A stretch of DNA of 23,783 bases from positions 1-23,783 of IMG/VR virus record IMGVR_UViG_3300023184_000519; one strand, written 5' to 3'. Under the pieces are notes generated by a model that saw only the letters and a list, made by a program, of their open reading frames with translations, had not been told where the DNA came from and did no database searches. Positions 8,011 to 15,717 of the stretch are shown here, piece after piece (within the stretch, counting starts at the first letter, position 1; every line of letters begins with the position of its first letter). The DNA comes from a virus. Both the position numbers and the translations under genes were made by a program.

Positions 8011-10269
8011 GTGGCTGGTAGAGATATAACCGAAGGTGACGATGGTGTCTATTCCTCCTACGATGGTAGCGGTGTTTCAACTGTTCTTCGTGGTATTGCA
8101 GATATTGGTATTGTTTCATCATCTACTACTTGGCAAAATACTGATGTTGCATACGACGTAGCAATCGGTGGCTTGCCATTTATCTATGCTATCAATGATG
8201 CACGCCCATACATCCGTCAGACTGCACCCTTCAAGAAGGACCAGTTTGATAATGGCGCAGAACCAGGGGAGCAATCCCTTACTGGTTGGTGGATTCGTTC
8301 ACAGATGTCTTTTCACTCTGGTACTGGAATCAAGTTCTATGACCCAGCAACAACGGATGAGAACGGTCATTACAGATTCAGTGAGAGCAAAGGCGTTGAT
8401 GTCTTTACTAAAGGACAAGTAACCCTACTCAACAATTGTACTTCAGGTCATATCACTACAGGTCCTATTGCATCTAATGGTACACCTCAGCAACACTTGC
8501 GTTCTATCAAATGGGGAACAACGTCTGGACTTTTATTACACGATGAGTATGACGTAGATAAGATTCCAGTAAATGACCCAACTAATCCAGTTCATTTTAT
8601 TGATTATAATAGTGGTGCGAATTCACCAGTATATGCAATCTGTGATGATGGAACTTATGCCTATTGGATTACTAATACTGCAACTAAGAAAACTGTATAC
8701 AAGAAGCCATTGACTGGAAGTTCTGCATCTACTGCAGATGAAGTAAAGATGTTTGATGAAATTGGCACTATTGCTAACGCAACAATGGAGTATGTAAAAG
8801 ACCGTATTGTTCTATGTGCTGATAATAAAGTATATGAGTTTGCCCCATCTGCTTCTGCCTTTCCGACTGCTATATACACTCATCCTTCTTCTACTCACGT
8901 ATATACAAGTGTGACTGCATCTGGTCCAGCAATTTATCTTTCAGGATATAATGGTATTCAATCTACTATTCAGAAGTTTACTCTCAATACATCTGGCGTG
9001 ATGCCAACTCTTACCTCTGCTATCACTGCAGCAGAAATGCCAGTGGGTGAAATCATCCACAAGATTTACTACTACCTTGGATATATGATGATTGGTACTA
9101 ATAAGGGTGTACGCGCAGCCAATGTGTCAGACCAAGATGGTTCAATTAGTTATGGTCCACTTATCGTTGAGACAACTCAACCTTGCTATGATTTTGCAGC
9201 AAGAGATAAATATATCTGGTGTGCAACTAGCGTTGCTGGAGAGCCTGGTGTAATACGCATTGACCTTGGCAACGAACTCGAATCACTTCGCTTTGCTTAC
9301 GCTAATGATATTTATTATGATGGTATAACTGGTTATGCTACGACTTCTTGTGCATTTGCTAATGGGACGGATAGACTTGCATTTGCATCAACGGCTAATA
9401 CTGCTGGAACATTGATTGTAAATAAAGAAAGAACTGGTACAACCGCAACACTGACTACATCAACTGCTCACGGATTGAGCATTGGAAGCGTAGTATGGGT
9501 TGATGGTGTTGGCTCGCCTTTTGATTCTACAACATCAACATTTACTGTACTAACGGTTCCAACAACAACAACATTTACTTATACTACTTCAACCAGTGGA
9601 ACTGTTGCATCCACTGCTGTGTCATCATCTACTGCAAAAGCAAACTTACCTGGTGCAATATACATTGAAGATGATACGACTCTTCGCACATCAGGCTATC
9701 TAACTACTGGTAACATTCGCTATGGAACTCTTGAGCCAAAGAACTTCAAGCGTCTTCTTGGACGCGGAGACTTTACATACGGCTCAATGACACTCTATAG
9801 CATCGAAGCCAATGGTGATTCATACGACCATATTTCATACGATGCAACTATCGGCTCACCTGAGATAACCACATCACAGCCTGAGACAGCACAAGAGTAT
9901 CTTGCATATAAGTTTGAACTCTATCGTGATGGAACTGATTCAACTAAAGGTCCTACATTCAAGGGCTATCAGGCTAAGGCAACTATTGCTACACCTAGAC
10001 AAAGAGTTGTAAGATTTCCAGTCTATTGTTTCGATGTTGAAACAGATAGATTCAATACTGTAATTGGATACGAAGGAAGAGCCTTTGATAGAATCCTACT
10101 GCTAGAAGATAAAGAAGAGACAGGCGATGTGCTTATCTGGCAAGACTTATCTACTGGAGAATCACGTCAAGCAGTAATAGAACAAGTCACATTCACCCGT
10201 ATGACACCACCCGATAAGAGATTTGATGGTTTCGGTGGCATCTTAGAGATAACAATTAGGACAGTATAA
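8011..10269 (+). CDS. Large tail protein, beta-rich
   Basis: This encodes 752 residues from GTG at 8011, with AAGGAG five bases upstream. The first half has repeated short strands resembling propeller blades (for example VYAICDDGTYAYWITNTATK and later YIWCATSVAGEPGVIRIDLG). Around residues 470-545 sits a module TLTTSTAHGLSIGSVVWVDG followed by TSTFTVLTVPTTTTFTYTTS, widespread in phage tail proteins. The C-terminal 200 residues resemble a tail-wall or adhesin base (IEANGDSYDHISYD, then a CFDVETDRFNTVIGYEGRAF segment). It is probably a tail tube-associated or distal tail protein; no enzyme motif is visible. It ends TAATG into the next gene. Confidence 0.7.
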   Translation: MAGRDITEGDDGVYSSYDGSGVSTVLRGIADIGIVSSSTTWQNTDVAYDVAIGGLPFIYAINDARPYIRQTAPFKKDQFDNGAEPGEQSLTGWWIRSQMSFHSGTGIKFYDPATTDENGHYRFSESKGVDVFTKGQVTLLNNCTSGHITTGPIASNGTPQQHLRSIKWGTTSGLLLHDEYDVDKIPVNDPTNPVHFIDYNSGANSPVYAICDDGTYAYWITNTATKKTVYKKPLTGSSASTADEVKMFDEIGTIANATMEYVKDRIVLCADNKVYEFAPSASAFPTAIYTHPSSTHVYTSVTASGPAIYLSGYNGIQSTIQKFTLNTSGVMPTLTSAITAAEMPVGEIIHKIYYYLGYMMIGTNKGVRAANVSDQDGSISYGPLIVETTQPCYDFAARDKYIWCATSVAGEPGVIRIDLGNELESLRFAYANDIYYDGITGYATTSCAFANGTDRLAFASTANTAGTLIVNKERTGTTATLTTSTAHGLSIGSVVWVDGVGSPFDSTTSTFTVLTVPTTTTFTYTTSTSGTVASTAVSSSTAKANLPGAIYIEDDTTLRTSGYLTTGNIRYGTLEPKNFKRLLGRGDFTYGSMTLYSIEANGDSYDHISYDATIGSPEITTSQPETAQEYLAYKFELYRDGTDSTKGPTFKGYQAKATIATPRQRVVRFPVYCFDVETDRFNTVIGYEGRAFDRILLLEDKEETGDVLIWQDLSTGESRQAVIEQVTFTRMTPPDKRFDGFGGILEITIRTV

Positions 10270-10472
10270 TGACAGTGGCAAACTGGGCATCACTTGTAAT
10301 TGCAATGATTGCTATTGTAACTGCTTTTGCTGGTGCAGTACGTTGGTTAGTAAAGCATTACCTGTACGAATTGAAGCCAAATGGGGGCGGTTCCGTGAAA
10401 GACCAAGTGAACCGATTGGAAGAACGCGTTGACCAAATCTATACCCTTCTCCTTGAGAAAGACAGCAAGTAA
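10269..10472 (+). CDS. Small membrane protein with a coiled-coil tail
   Basis: This encodes 67 residues. One hydrophobic segment (about 5-28, [20 protein letters not shown]) is followed by [20 protein letters not shown] and a short coiled coil ([15 protein letters not shown]). This single-pass plus coiled-coil arrangement is typical of small membrane proteins found ahead of lysis genes in actinobacterial phages. It could be a holin accessory or a membrane anchor. It starts on the stop of the tail gene and overlaps the next gene by more than 20 bases. Confidence 0.7.
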   Translation: MTVANWASLVIAMIAIVTAFAGAVRWLVKHYLYELKPNGGGSVKDQVNRLEERVDQIYTLLLEKDSK

Positions 10473-11793
10473 GTACGCAGTATTTTTTCTACTATTAGGA
10501 ACTTCATTCTTTTGGAGTCTTTCAGCCCAAGCACAACAGACAGGTATGCTTACTGTTACTTGCAGTAATGGAACATTCAATGTTGGTTGGGATAATGCTA
10601 ACCAATATTTTGCCGATAAAGGAAACATAGCAGAGTACTATTGTTTTATAGTTCATAATACTGGATATGTCAGTGATACTGTTCAAGACCCTGCGCTACG
10701 TTGGTATAATGGAGTAGTACCTACTCCTGTTGTAACTCCAACTCCCGATACTTCATCATCTCCTTCACCTCAGCCAACTTCACCATCACCTGCGCCTGAG
10801 CCAAGTCCTGATTCACCAACTGTGGTTGTTGAACCTTCACCTTCTCCGACTGTAGAATCACAAACTGTTCCCTCAGTTCCTGAAACTCCGACTCTCGTTG
10901 TTGATACTTCAACTGTTGTGCTAATGCCCGAGACTCAAACTGTTTCTTCTGAGACACTAACAGTAGTGCAAGAAACAATGACAGTAATAGATACAACGAC
11001 TGTAACATCTAATCCCCCAATTCCAGTGGCTCCACCAATTGCAATACCCGACCCTGCCCCTGTTGTGGAGCCTCAGCCTCAACCAGTTCCAGAACAAGCC
11101 CCACAGATTGAGCCAGAGCCTGAACCTCAACCTGAGCCTGAACCATTGCCTCCTGTAGAAGAAGAACCTGCGCCTCAAGAAGAGGCACCTGCAGAAGAGC
11201 CTCCCGCAGAGAATCCTGAGCCTTCGCCAGAAGAAGAGACTCCTGCACCAGAGATAGTTCCTGAACCTGAACCCGAGGTTGAACTTCCGCCTGAACCTGA
11301 ACCTGCACCTGAGCCTCCTATCGATGAACCTGAGAGTATAGCACCTGAACCAGTAGAACCGCAAGTACTTATTGCAGATGAAAATTCTACTGATGAAGAA
11401 AAAGCAATCATCGCAGATGTTCTTATTTCTGCAGCAATGGGCGAACCATTGACTGCGCAAGCAATTCAAGATGCTGGTCTTACATTTGCTGATTTACCAC
11501 CAGATACACCTGTTGAAGTGCGTCAAGATGTAAACGGTAATGAAGTTGTTATTACTGCAGAAGTTGCAGTAGCCCTTGAGTTACTAGCAAATCCAGCAGA
11601 ATTATTAGCAGAAGTTTTCTCAGACCCAGGACAGGTGCTCTTAGCAATAAATAGCATCGGTGCTGATATGAGTATTGAAGAAAGAGCACAGTCTGAAAAG
11701 ACTATTGTTGCCGCTGTCATCGTAGGTCAAATCGCAGGACAGGCGGCAGTTAGTGCTGCTGCTGGTGCTGCCGCATACAGGAGGAAAATATGA
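10429..11793 (+). CDS. Secreted Pro/Glu-rich phage protein
   Basis: This encodes up to 454 residues. The N-terminus is a Sec signal peptide: a basic region (SLRKTASKY), a hydrophobic core ([15 protein letters not shown]) and an AQA cleavage-like site near residue 35. A small domain with two Cys follows (about 36-100), then about 200 residues of Pro/Glu/Ser repeats ([22 protein letters not shown]), then an acidic helical C-terminal domain ending in a hydrophobic Ala/Gly stretch and YRRKI. The start is uncertain: TTG at 10429 has a GGAAG upstream, and TTG at 10453 would give a more typical signal peptide. Long Pro/Glu tracts often span cell walls, so an envelope or superinfection role is possible (inference). 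Confidence 0.65.
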   Translation: MTKSIPFSLRKTASKYAVFFLLLGTSFFWSLSAQAQQTGMLTVTCSNGTFNVGWDNANQYFADKGNIAEYYCFIVHNTGYVSDTVQDPALRWYNGVVPTPVVTPTPDTSSSPSPQPTSPSPAPEPSPDSPTVVVEPSPSPTVESQTVPSVPETPTLVVDTSTVVLMPETQTVSSETLTVVQETMTVIDTTTVTSNPPIPVAPPIAIPDPAPVVEPQPQPVPEQAPQIEPEPEPQPEPEPLPPVEEEPAPQEEAPAEEPPAENPEPSPEEETPAPEIVPEPEPEVELPPEPEPAPEPPIDEPESIAPEPVEPQVLIADENSTDEEKAIIADVLISAAMGEPLTAQAIQDAGLTFADLPPDTPVEVRQDVNGNEVVITAEVAVALELLANPAELLAEVFSDPGQVLLAINSIGADMSIEERAQSEKTIVAAVIVGQIAGQAAVSAAAGAAAYRRKI

Positions 11794-11960
11794 AAAAATG
11801 GTTTTCAGATATGGCAAATCAACTATGGACGCTCTTAGGAATGTTCATTGCCTGGGTCGTCCTTGATGGCTCAGCAAAAGTAATAGTTGGCTACGCAATC
11901 TGGGCATCTCTAGTAATCTGGGGTGTCACATATAAACTACGCAATCTAAAGGACGAATAA
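11790..11960 (+). CDS. Two-pass small membrane protein, holin candidate
   Basis: This encodes 56 residues starting ATG at 11790 in an ATGA overlap with the preceding stop, with GGAGG upstream. The segments [16 protein letters not shown] (about 12-27) and [16 protein letters not shown] (31-46) look like two membrane helices, with a charged tail (KLRNLKDE). Its size, two helices and place two genes ahead of the CHAP endolysin fit a holin or holin-like protein. Several holin-like genes are present, so which one times lysis cannot be decided here. Confidence 0.65.
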   Translation: MKKWFSDMANQLWTLLGMFIAWVVLDGSAKVIVGYAIWASLVIWGVTYKLRNLKDE

Positions 11961-12202
11961 TGGAAACAATCAAAAGTGTTCTCATGCGAATCTTTGCAGT
12001 TATCGCAGCGGAATCTCTTGGCGTAATCGGTGCTGGTTCACTCGTTGGCATTGAAGTATGGCAGGCTGGAGTCCTTGCTGGTGCACTTGGTGCAGCACAG
12101 GTACTAGAAGCCCTGGCACGCTTCTATCTAGCAGATGGACACCTATCCGCAGACGAAATTAATGCAGCCTTTGCTAAGGTTGATAAGAAAGCAGGCGAAT
12201 AA
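11960..12202 (+). CDS. Small membrane protein, holin-like
   Basis: This encodes 80 residues beginning at TAATG after the previous gene and ending at TAATG into the endolysin. One or two hydrophobic segments (IFAVIAAESLGVIGAGSLVG and VWQAGVLAGALGAAQVLEAL, about 11-50) precede a soluble tail with LADGHLSADEINAAFAKVDK, an EF-hand-like or helical motif I recognise from small actinophage membrane proteins. Direct coupling to the endolysin gene argues for a lysis role. The assignment rests on topology and location. Confidence 0.65.
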   Translation: METIKSVLMRIFAVIAAESLGVIGAGSLVGIEVWQAGVLAGALGAAQVLEALARFYLADGHLSADEINAAFAKVDKKAGE

Positions 12203-12711
12203 TGGGTCAGCGTTTAGACTTTATTGCAGCAGCCAAATCACAGATTGGTGTAGTCGAAGGACCAAAAGAGAACGAGACAAAGTATGGAGCCTTTACTAAG
12301 GCTAACTTCCTGCCTTGGTGTGGTTCATTCGTTATGTGGTGTGCCAACGAAGTTGGTCTCAAAATTCCTAACTGTGTATCAACACTTGCAGGAGCACAAG
12401 CATTTATCAAAAAGAATCAGTGGGAAAAGGCAGAGGAAGCAATTCCCCTTCCAGGAGATATCGTATTCTTCGATTTTCCTAATGATGGCGTGGACAGAAT
12501 CTCACATATTGGTATCGTTGTAAAAGACAATGCCGATGGAACGGTTACCTGTATCGAGGGCAACACTGCTCCTGATAAGAAGGGTGACCAGCGTAATGGT
12601 GGTGAAGTTTGCCTAAAGGTACGCGCCTATAAGAAAAAGAATGGCTCCAAACTACGCAAGTCACAGGTTGTGACTATCGTAGGATTTGGGAAGCCAGTCT
12701 TCAAATCATAA
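12202..12711 (+). CDS. CHAP-domain endolysin
   Basis: This encodes 169 residues forming one CHAP (cysteine, histidine-dependent amidohydrolase/peptidase) domain. The nucleophile is Cys40 in the PWCGSFVMWC motif. The catalytic His is His102 in the GDIVFFDF...SHIGIVV pattern, and EGNT (119-122) supplies the third polar residue. CHAP enzymes cleave peptide or amide bonds in peptidoglycan. There is no signal peptide and no separate wall-binding domain, so export would depend on a holin. Holin-like genes lie immediately on both sides. This is the clearest lysis enzyme in the window. Confidence 0.9.
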   Translation: MGQRLDFIAAAKSQIGVVEGPKENETKYGAFTKANFLPWCGSFVMWCANEVGLKIPNCVSTLAGAQAFIKKNQWEKAEEAIPLPGDIVFFDFPNDGVDRISHIGIVVKDNADGTVTCIEGNTAPDKKGDQRNGGEVCLKVRAYKKKNGSKLRKSQVVTIVGFGKPVFKS

Positions 12712-12719
12712 GGAGAAAC

Positions 12720-12914
12720 ATGTTCGACAAAAAGAAAATCGAAGCAATGGTAACATCATATCTACGTGCAGCAGTAGCATCTGTTATTGCATTGTACTCA
12801 GTAGGTCAGCACGACCCAAAGGTGTTGGCTACAGCCTTCGTTACTGGTCTAGTTGGTCCAATCCTCAAGGCGCTTGATAAGAATGCGCCAGAGTTTGGTA
12901 TCGGAGCCAAGTAA
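12720..12914 (+). CDS. Holin-like small membrane protein
   Basis: This encodes 64 residues, with AAGGAG ahead of the ATG. A basic N-terminus (FDKKKIEAM) leads to SYLRAAVASVIALYSVGQHD and LATAFVTGLVGPILKALDKN, two hydrophobic helices, ending EFGIGAK. Short proteins with this AAVA-VIALYS ... DPK-LA-AF-GL-GP-L pattern sit next to endolysins in many phages and are usually called holins. It is the last gene before a strong terminator. Confidence 0.7.
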   Translation: MFDKKKIEAMVTSYLRAAVASVIALYSVGQHDPKVLATAFVTGLVGPILKALDKNAPEFGIGAK

Positions 12915-12931
12915 TACTTTATTAAACAAAG

Positions 12932-12972
12932 AACCCCCTTACCCTGTAGCGATACAAGGCGAGGGGGTTTTT
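12932..12972 (+). terminator. Rho-independent terminator of the late operon
   Basis: The arms AACCCCCT (12932-12939) and AGGGGGTT (12962-12969) form a perfect 8-bp stem around a 22-base loop, followed by a T run (12968-12972). It lies 17 bases after the last plus-strand lysis gene and just past the end of a converging minus-strand gene, so it may act in both directions. Confidence 0.85.
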
Positions 12973-12986
12973 GTCGTCCCTAAATG

Positions 12987-13160
12987 TTAATCTTCTTCGT
13001 CCTCAAACTCAAACTCACTATCTTCCATCTCTTCAAGCATGAGTTTCATTCGTTTATGACGTTGCTGATGTTGCCATTCTTGCACCAATGCGGTAGCCAG
13101 ATTGACTGTGAACATACCTAGTCCTGCACCTAAAAATACAGCCCAGAATGTATTTGACAT
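12987..13160 (-). CDS. 57-residue membrane protein with acidic tail
   Basis: The ATG at 13160 has AAGGAG six bases upstream on the minus strand, and the frame ends at TAA (12987-12989). The product begins MSNTFWAVFLGAGLGMFTVN, one membrane helix (about 4-26), continues with a basic HQQRHKRMK stretch and ends in an Asp/Glu-rich tail. It stands alone on this strand between the late operon, with which it converges, and the replication operon, from which it diverges. A lone single-pass gene opposite an early operon could be an early expressed membrane effector, for example in exclusion; this is a guess. No family is recognised. Confidence 0.7.
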   Translation of the reverse strand: MSNTFWAVFLGAGLGMFTVNLATALVQEWQHQQRHKRMKLMLEEMEDSEFEFEDEED

Positions 13161-13176
13161 AGTACTCCTTAGATAT

Positions 13177-13198
13177 TATAATTATATATATAATTATA
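13177..13198. promoter_or_regulatory. AT-only dyad with twin TATAAT cores
   Basis: TATAATTATA occurs twice (13177-13186 and 13189-13198), separated by TA; each copy is itself a palindrome. Both contain TATAAT on either strand, so the tract could hold the -10 box of the minus-strand gene that starts at 13160. It is also an easily melted region. Confidence 0.45.
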
Positions 13199-13201
13199 TA
13201 T

Positions 13202-13222
13202 ACAAAGGCTGAAAGCCTTTGT
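13202..13222. promoter_or_regulatory. Perfect 9-bp hairpin in the divergent control region
   Basis: ACAAAGGCT (13202-13210) and AGCCTTTGT (13214-13222) pair fully around a GAA loop. There is no clean T run after it, so it is not a good terminator in either direction. A TATAAT follows at 13228-13233. It may be an operator or an RNA structure in a leader. Confidence 0.5.
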
Positions 13223-13270
13223 TATTATATAATGTCTTACATAACTAAGTATACACGACTATTTTAGATA

Positions 13271-13296
13271 TGTCTAGTAGATATAACCACTAGACA
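13271..13296. promoter_or_regulatory. Operator-like inverted repeat overlapping a -35 box
   Basis: The 8-bp arms TGTCTAGT (13271-13278) and ACTAGACA (13289-13296) are a perfect inverted repeat with a 10-base spacer, which puts their centres about 18 bases apart. The right arm contains TAGACA, the likely -35 hexamer of the replication operon promoter. A dimeric repressor binding here would block polymerase (inference). Confidence 0.6.
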
Positions 13297-13320
13297 ATTA
13301 CCCCACTGATGTCATATACT
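13291..13320 (+). promoter_or_regulatory. Probable promoter of the replication operon (leaderless)
   Basis: TAGACA (13291-13296; 5 of 6 match to TTGACA), an 18-base spacer and TATACT (13315-13320) form a good sigma-70-type promoter. Initiation about seven bases after the -10 box falls on or next to the ATG at 13328, and no Shine-Dalgarno sequence precedes that ATG. Leaderless mRNAs are common in Actinobacteria, so the first replication gene is probably translated without a leader. Confidence 0.55.
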
Positions 13321-13333
13321 TGGCTATATGACA
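13310..13333. promoter_or_regulatory. Operator-like inverted repeat covering the -10 box and start codon
   Basis: TGTCATATA (13310-13318) and TATATGACA (13325-13333) are a perfect 9-bp inverted repeat with a 6-base spacer. The left arm overlaps the -10 box and the right arm includes the ATG at 13328-13330. It begins with TGTC like the dyad at 13271 but the rest of the arm differs. It could act as DNA operator or RNA hairpin. Confidence 0.6.
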
Positions 13334-13519
13334 ATCCAACTAGAAGAATATACACTACCAGAACATATATCCTACTCCGCATTTACAACCTATCTTACCT
13401 GTGGGTACCAATACTACCTTGGAAGACTCCTCAACAAGCAGGAGGAGCCCTCAGTGTGGTCAGTGGGCGGAACTGCGTTCCACCTTGCGTGTGAGAACTA
13501 CGACAAGGAGAACATGTGA
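13328..13519 (+). CDS. Cas4/RecB-like nuclease, N-terminal fragment (separate gene)
   Basis: This encodes 63 residues. ISYSAFTTYLTCGYQYYLGR (14-33) is the N-terminal signature of Cas4/RecB-type PD-(D/E)XK exonucleases, including the lone N-terminal iron-sulfur Cys (Cys25). SVGGTAFHLACENYD (45-59) is the conserved GxxxH motif (His52). The frame stops at TGA (13517-13519), where the family would continue into the nuclease core. That core is encoded by the next gene in the -1 frame, starting GTG in a four-base GTGA overlap. Either two polypeptides form one enzyme or translation shifts frame. It is the first gene of the replication operon, behind a likely leaderless promoter. Confidence 0.75.
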   Translation: MTIQLEEYTLPEHISYSAFTTYLTCGYQYYLGRLLNKQEEPSVWSVGGTAFHLACENYDKENM

Positions 13520-14130
13520 CTATAGCGAATACACTATGGACTGATGCCTGGAACAACTCTAAAGGTGACGTTGATATGTCCACTGCACGTGTGGGTGGCA
13601 GGGCTACCAAGGCTAATCCGAATAAGGAAGATGCTACCTTTTGGCAAACCGCTGGACCCAAGTGGGTTGAAGATTATATCGCTTGGAGAAAGCATAACTC
13701 AAGTTGGAAAATCTGGACAGCGCCAGATGGCAACCTTGGTATTGAACTTGCGCTGACTCCAGTAATCGATGGAGTTCCTATCAAGATGATTATTGACCGT
13801 GTGTTCGAGGTCAATGGGGAACTTGTTATCGTCGACCTTAAGACTTCTCAGCAAACCCCGTCTAGTAGCCTCCAACTTGGATTCTACAAACTAGGTCTCG
13901 AACAAACGTTTGGGATTGAAATCAAATGGGGAACATACTACATGTCTAGGGGTAGCAACATATCCGAGTTGGTAGACCTGTCTGAGTATACCTATGAGAA
14001 GATGCAGTACCTGATTAATCAATTTGACAAAGCACGCAAGGCAGGTGTATTCTTGCCCAACACAAACAATTGCCAGTACTTATGCGGTCTCACCGCGTAC
14101 TGTCAATTCTCAACAAAGAAGGATAAATAA
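13516..14130 (+). CDS. Cas4/RecB-like nuclease, catalytic fragment
   Basis: This encodes 204 residues from GTG at 13516, with AAGGAG five bases upstream. The PD-(D/E)XK core is complete: Glu77 (GIELAL), Asp94 (IIDRVFEVNG), Asp107-x-Lys109 in IVDLKTSQ, and a following Gln (LQLGFYKL, about 120). Three C-terminal Cys (186, 190, 196 in NCQYLCGLTAYC) match the C-terminal part of the Cas4 iron-sulfur site; the fourth ligand is Cys25 of the preceding small gene. Phage Cas4-like exonucleases process DNA ends in recombination and replication. The split separates the metal-site ligands onto two chains, which would need to assemble. Confidence 0.8.
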   Translation: MTIANTLWTDAWNNSKGDVDMSTARVGGRATKANPNKEDATFWQTAGPKWVEDYIAWRKHNSSWKIWTAPDGNLGIELALTPVIDGVPIKMIIDRVFEVNGELVIVDLKTSQQTPSSSLQLGFYKLGLEQTFGIEIKWGTYYMSRGSNISELVDLSEYTYEKMQYLINQFDKARKAGVFLPNTNNCQYLCGLTAYCQFSTKKDK

Positions 14131-14526
14131 ATGGCTGAAGACTGGAAACTACAAGTCTCGTATAAAACTAATACGGGAGACCTCATCAACATTCGCGCCA
14201 ATACTGCGGATGAACTAAGTGTTCTACTAGAGGGTATCGGTGACTTCTCAACTCAAATCGCTGCAGTTCAACGATTGATAGTTGGTGCTGGAGTGGCTGC
14301 CCCTTTAGCGACATCGCCTTCAACTCAAGGCACAACGCCACCTCCTTACTCCGCTCCACCCCAGGCTCAGGCTCCGTCCGCTACGGTAGCACCAACCTCG
14401 GGTCCAACATGCGTGCATGGGGCTCGGAAGTACAAGTCGGGCATATCCAGCAAGACGGGGAACCCATACGCGATGTGGGTTTGTCCTCAGCCTCAGGGCG
14501 CGGACCAATGCAAGCCAGTGAACTAG
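14131..14526 (+). CDS. Phage protein with Pro-rich linker and zinc-ribbon-like C-terminus
   Basis: This encodes 131 residues, starting directly after the nuclease stop (TAA then ATG). An N-terminal domain of about 55 residues (WKLQVSYKTNTGDLINIRAN ... STQIAAVQRLI) is followed by a Pro/Ala/Ser/Thr linker (about 60-90). The C-terminal module is CVHGARKYKSGISSKTGNPY then WVCP...C, whose Cys/His could bind zinc. Proteins with this C-HG-...-G-PY-W-CP ending often sit next to Cas4-like nucleases in actinobacterial phages. An accessory DNA-binding role is plausible but not shown. Confidence 0.65.
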   Translation: MAEDWKLQVSYKTNTGDLINIRANTADELSVLLEGIGDFSTQIAAVQRLIVGAGVAAPLATSPSTQGTTPPPYSAPPQAQAPSATVAPTSGPTCVHGARKYKSGISSKTGNPYAMWVCPQPQGADQCKPVN

Positions 14527-14569
14527 AACAAGAACAATTTCCATTTTGAACAATTAGGAAGGGAGCCAA

Positions 14570-15352
14570 GTGAGAACTCTAGTACGTTCAGTAGGACGAG
14601 CCTCAATTGGAGGGGAACCCCTTCCTAGTTGCTTCAAGGCGTTTGAATCAAATCAGATTATTATCAGACGTTCAGAAGTTTCAATGTTTGCAGGTGCTCC
14701 AGGAGCGGGTAAATCTACACTTGCTCTAGCACTTGCACTCAAAACCAAAGTACCTACATTGTATATCTCAGCAGATACCAATGCACATACTATGGCTATG
14801 CGTTTAGCATCTATGATTTCTGGGAAGAGCCAAAGTGATGTTGAGCAGAAACTTAATACTGATGTTGGTTGGACGAAAGCAGTCCTCCAAAAAGGAAGCC
14901 ATATAGTCTGGTCATTTGAATCAAGCCCAACCTTGCAAGACATAGATGAAGAGGTACAGGCGTTCGAAGAACTCTGGGGATGTGCGCCTGTCCTCATCAT
15001 CTTAGATAACCTAATGGATGTTGCCACAGATGGTGGCGAAGAGTTCGCGTCAATGCGAGCCATTATGAAGGAGTTGAAGTACCTTGCTAGAGCAACAAAT
15101 GCAGCGATTGTCGTATTACATCACACTTCTGAAGCAGTTCCTGGGAATCCTTGTCAGCCAAGAAGCGCAATACAAGGGAAAGTTTCTCAGTTACCTGCCC
15201 TCATATGTACGCTTGGTACGGTTGGCACATCAATGGGCGTGGCTTCAGTCAAGAATCGCTACGGCAGAGCAGATGCAGGAGGAACTCTAATGACTTGGTT
15301 AGCGTTCAATCCTGAGTACATGTATATCGAAGATATTCCAGAGAACTCATGA
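14570..15352 (+). CDS. RecA/DnaB-like P-loop ATPase (replicative helicase-type)
   Basis: This encodes 260 residues from GTG at 14570, with GGAAGGGAG upstream. Walker A is GAPGAGKST (42-50) and Walker B is VLIILDNL with Asp146. VVLHHTSEA (182-190) matches the sensor/motif-3 His of RecA-fold enzymes. KNRYGRADAGG (228-238) is an arginine-finger-like segment in DnaB and RepA relatives. There is no DnaB N-terminal domain, so it is a core-only form like the short ATPases that phages use as helicases or helicase loaders. It overlaps the following resolvase-like gene by four bases (ATGA). The neighbouring primase supports a replisome role. Confidence 0.8.
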   Translation: MRTLVRSVGRASIGGEPLPSCFKAFESNQIIIRRSEVSMFAGAPGAGKSTLALALALKTKVPTLYISADTNAHTMAMRLASMISGKSQSDVEQKLNTDVGWTKAVLQKGSHIVWSFESSPTLQDIDEEVQAFEELWGCAPVLIILDNLMDVATDGGEEFASMRAIMKELKYLARATNAAIVVLHHTSEAVPGNPCQPRSAIQGKVSQLPALICTLGTVGTSMGVASVKNRYGRADAGGTLMTWLAFNPEYMYIEDIPENS

Positions 15353-15717
15353 CAACTAGGAAGTCACACAAGGCTAGAGGAGCAACTTTTGAAACTGATA
15401 TACGTGATTGGTTCCGCGCTAATGGTTACGACGCTGAGCGCCTTGCTAGGACGGGTGCTAAGGATGAAGGAGATGTGGCGGTTAGGGCTGACTTCCTTGG
15501 AAGTATCGGAGTTATCGAGTGCAAAGCCCCAGGGGCAGGCAACGCTATTGACCTCAGCGGTTGGACGAAAGAGGCTCAGATTGAAGCAACGCATTATGCG
15601 CAAGCAAGGGGCAAGAAGCGCGACGAAGTAATGGCTGCAATTATTATCAAGGCAAGAGGCAAGTCTATCGACGATGCCTACCTAGTGATGAGGTTAGGTG
15701 ATGTTTTTGGTGGATGA
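15349..15717 (+). CDS. Holliday-junction-resolvase-like PD-(D/E)XK nuclease
   Basis: This encodes 122 residues starting in an ATGA overlap. The fold signature is visible: Glu15 (GATFETDIRDWFRANGY), Asp42 in KDEGDVAV, and Glu57-x-Lys59 in GVIECKAPG. It resembles the archaeal Hjc / VRR-type resolvase group, which cuts branched DNA; phages use such enzymes to debranch DNA before packaging or in recombination. Length fits the family. It overlaps the next gene (primase zinc-finger part) by about 20 bases. Which structure it cuts cannot be read from sequence. Confidence 0.8.
   Translation: MTTRKSHKARGATFETDIRDWFRANGYDAERLARTGAKDEGDVAVRADFLGSIGVIECKAPGAGNAIDLSGWTKEAQIEATHYAQARGKKRDEVMAAIIIKARGKSIDDAYLVMRLGDVFGG

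Noticed and set aside
10957-11469. Minus-strand open frames opposite the Pro/Glu-rich gene
   Set aside because: The Arg/Cys/Phe-rich or Gln/Leu-rich products are the expected shadow of Pro/Glu codon repeats.
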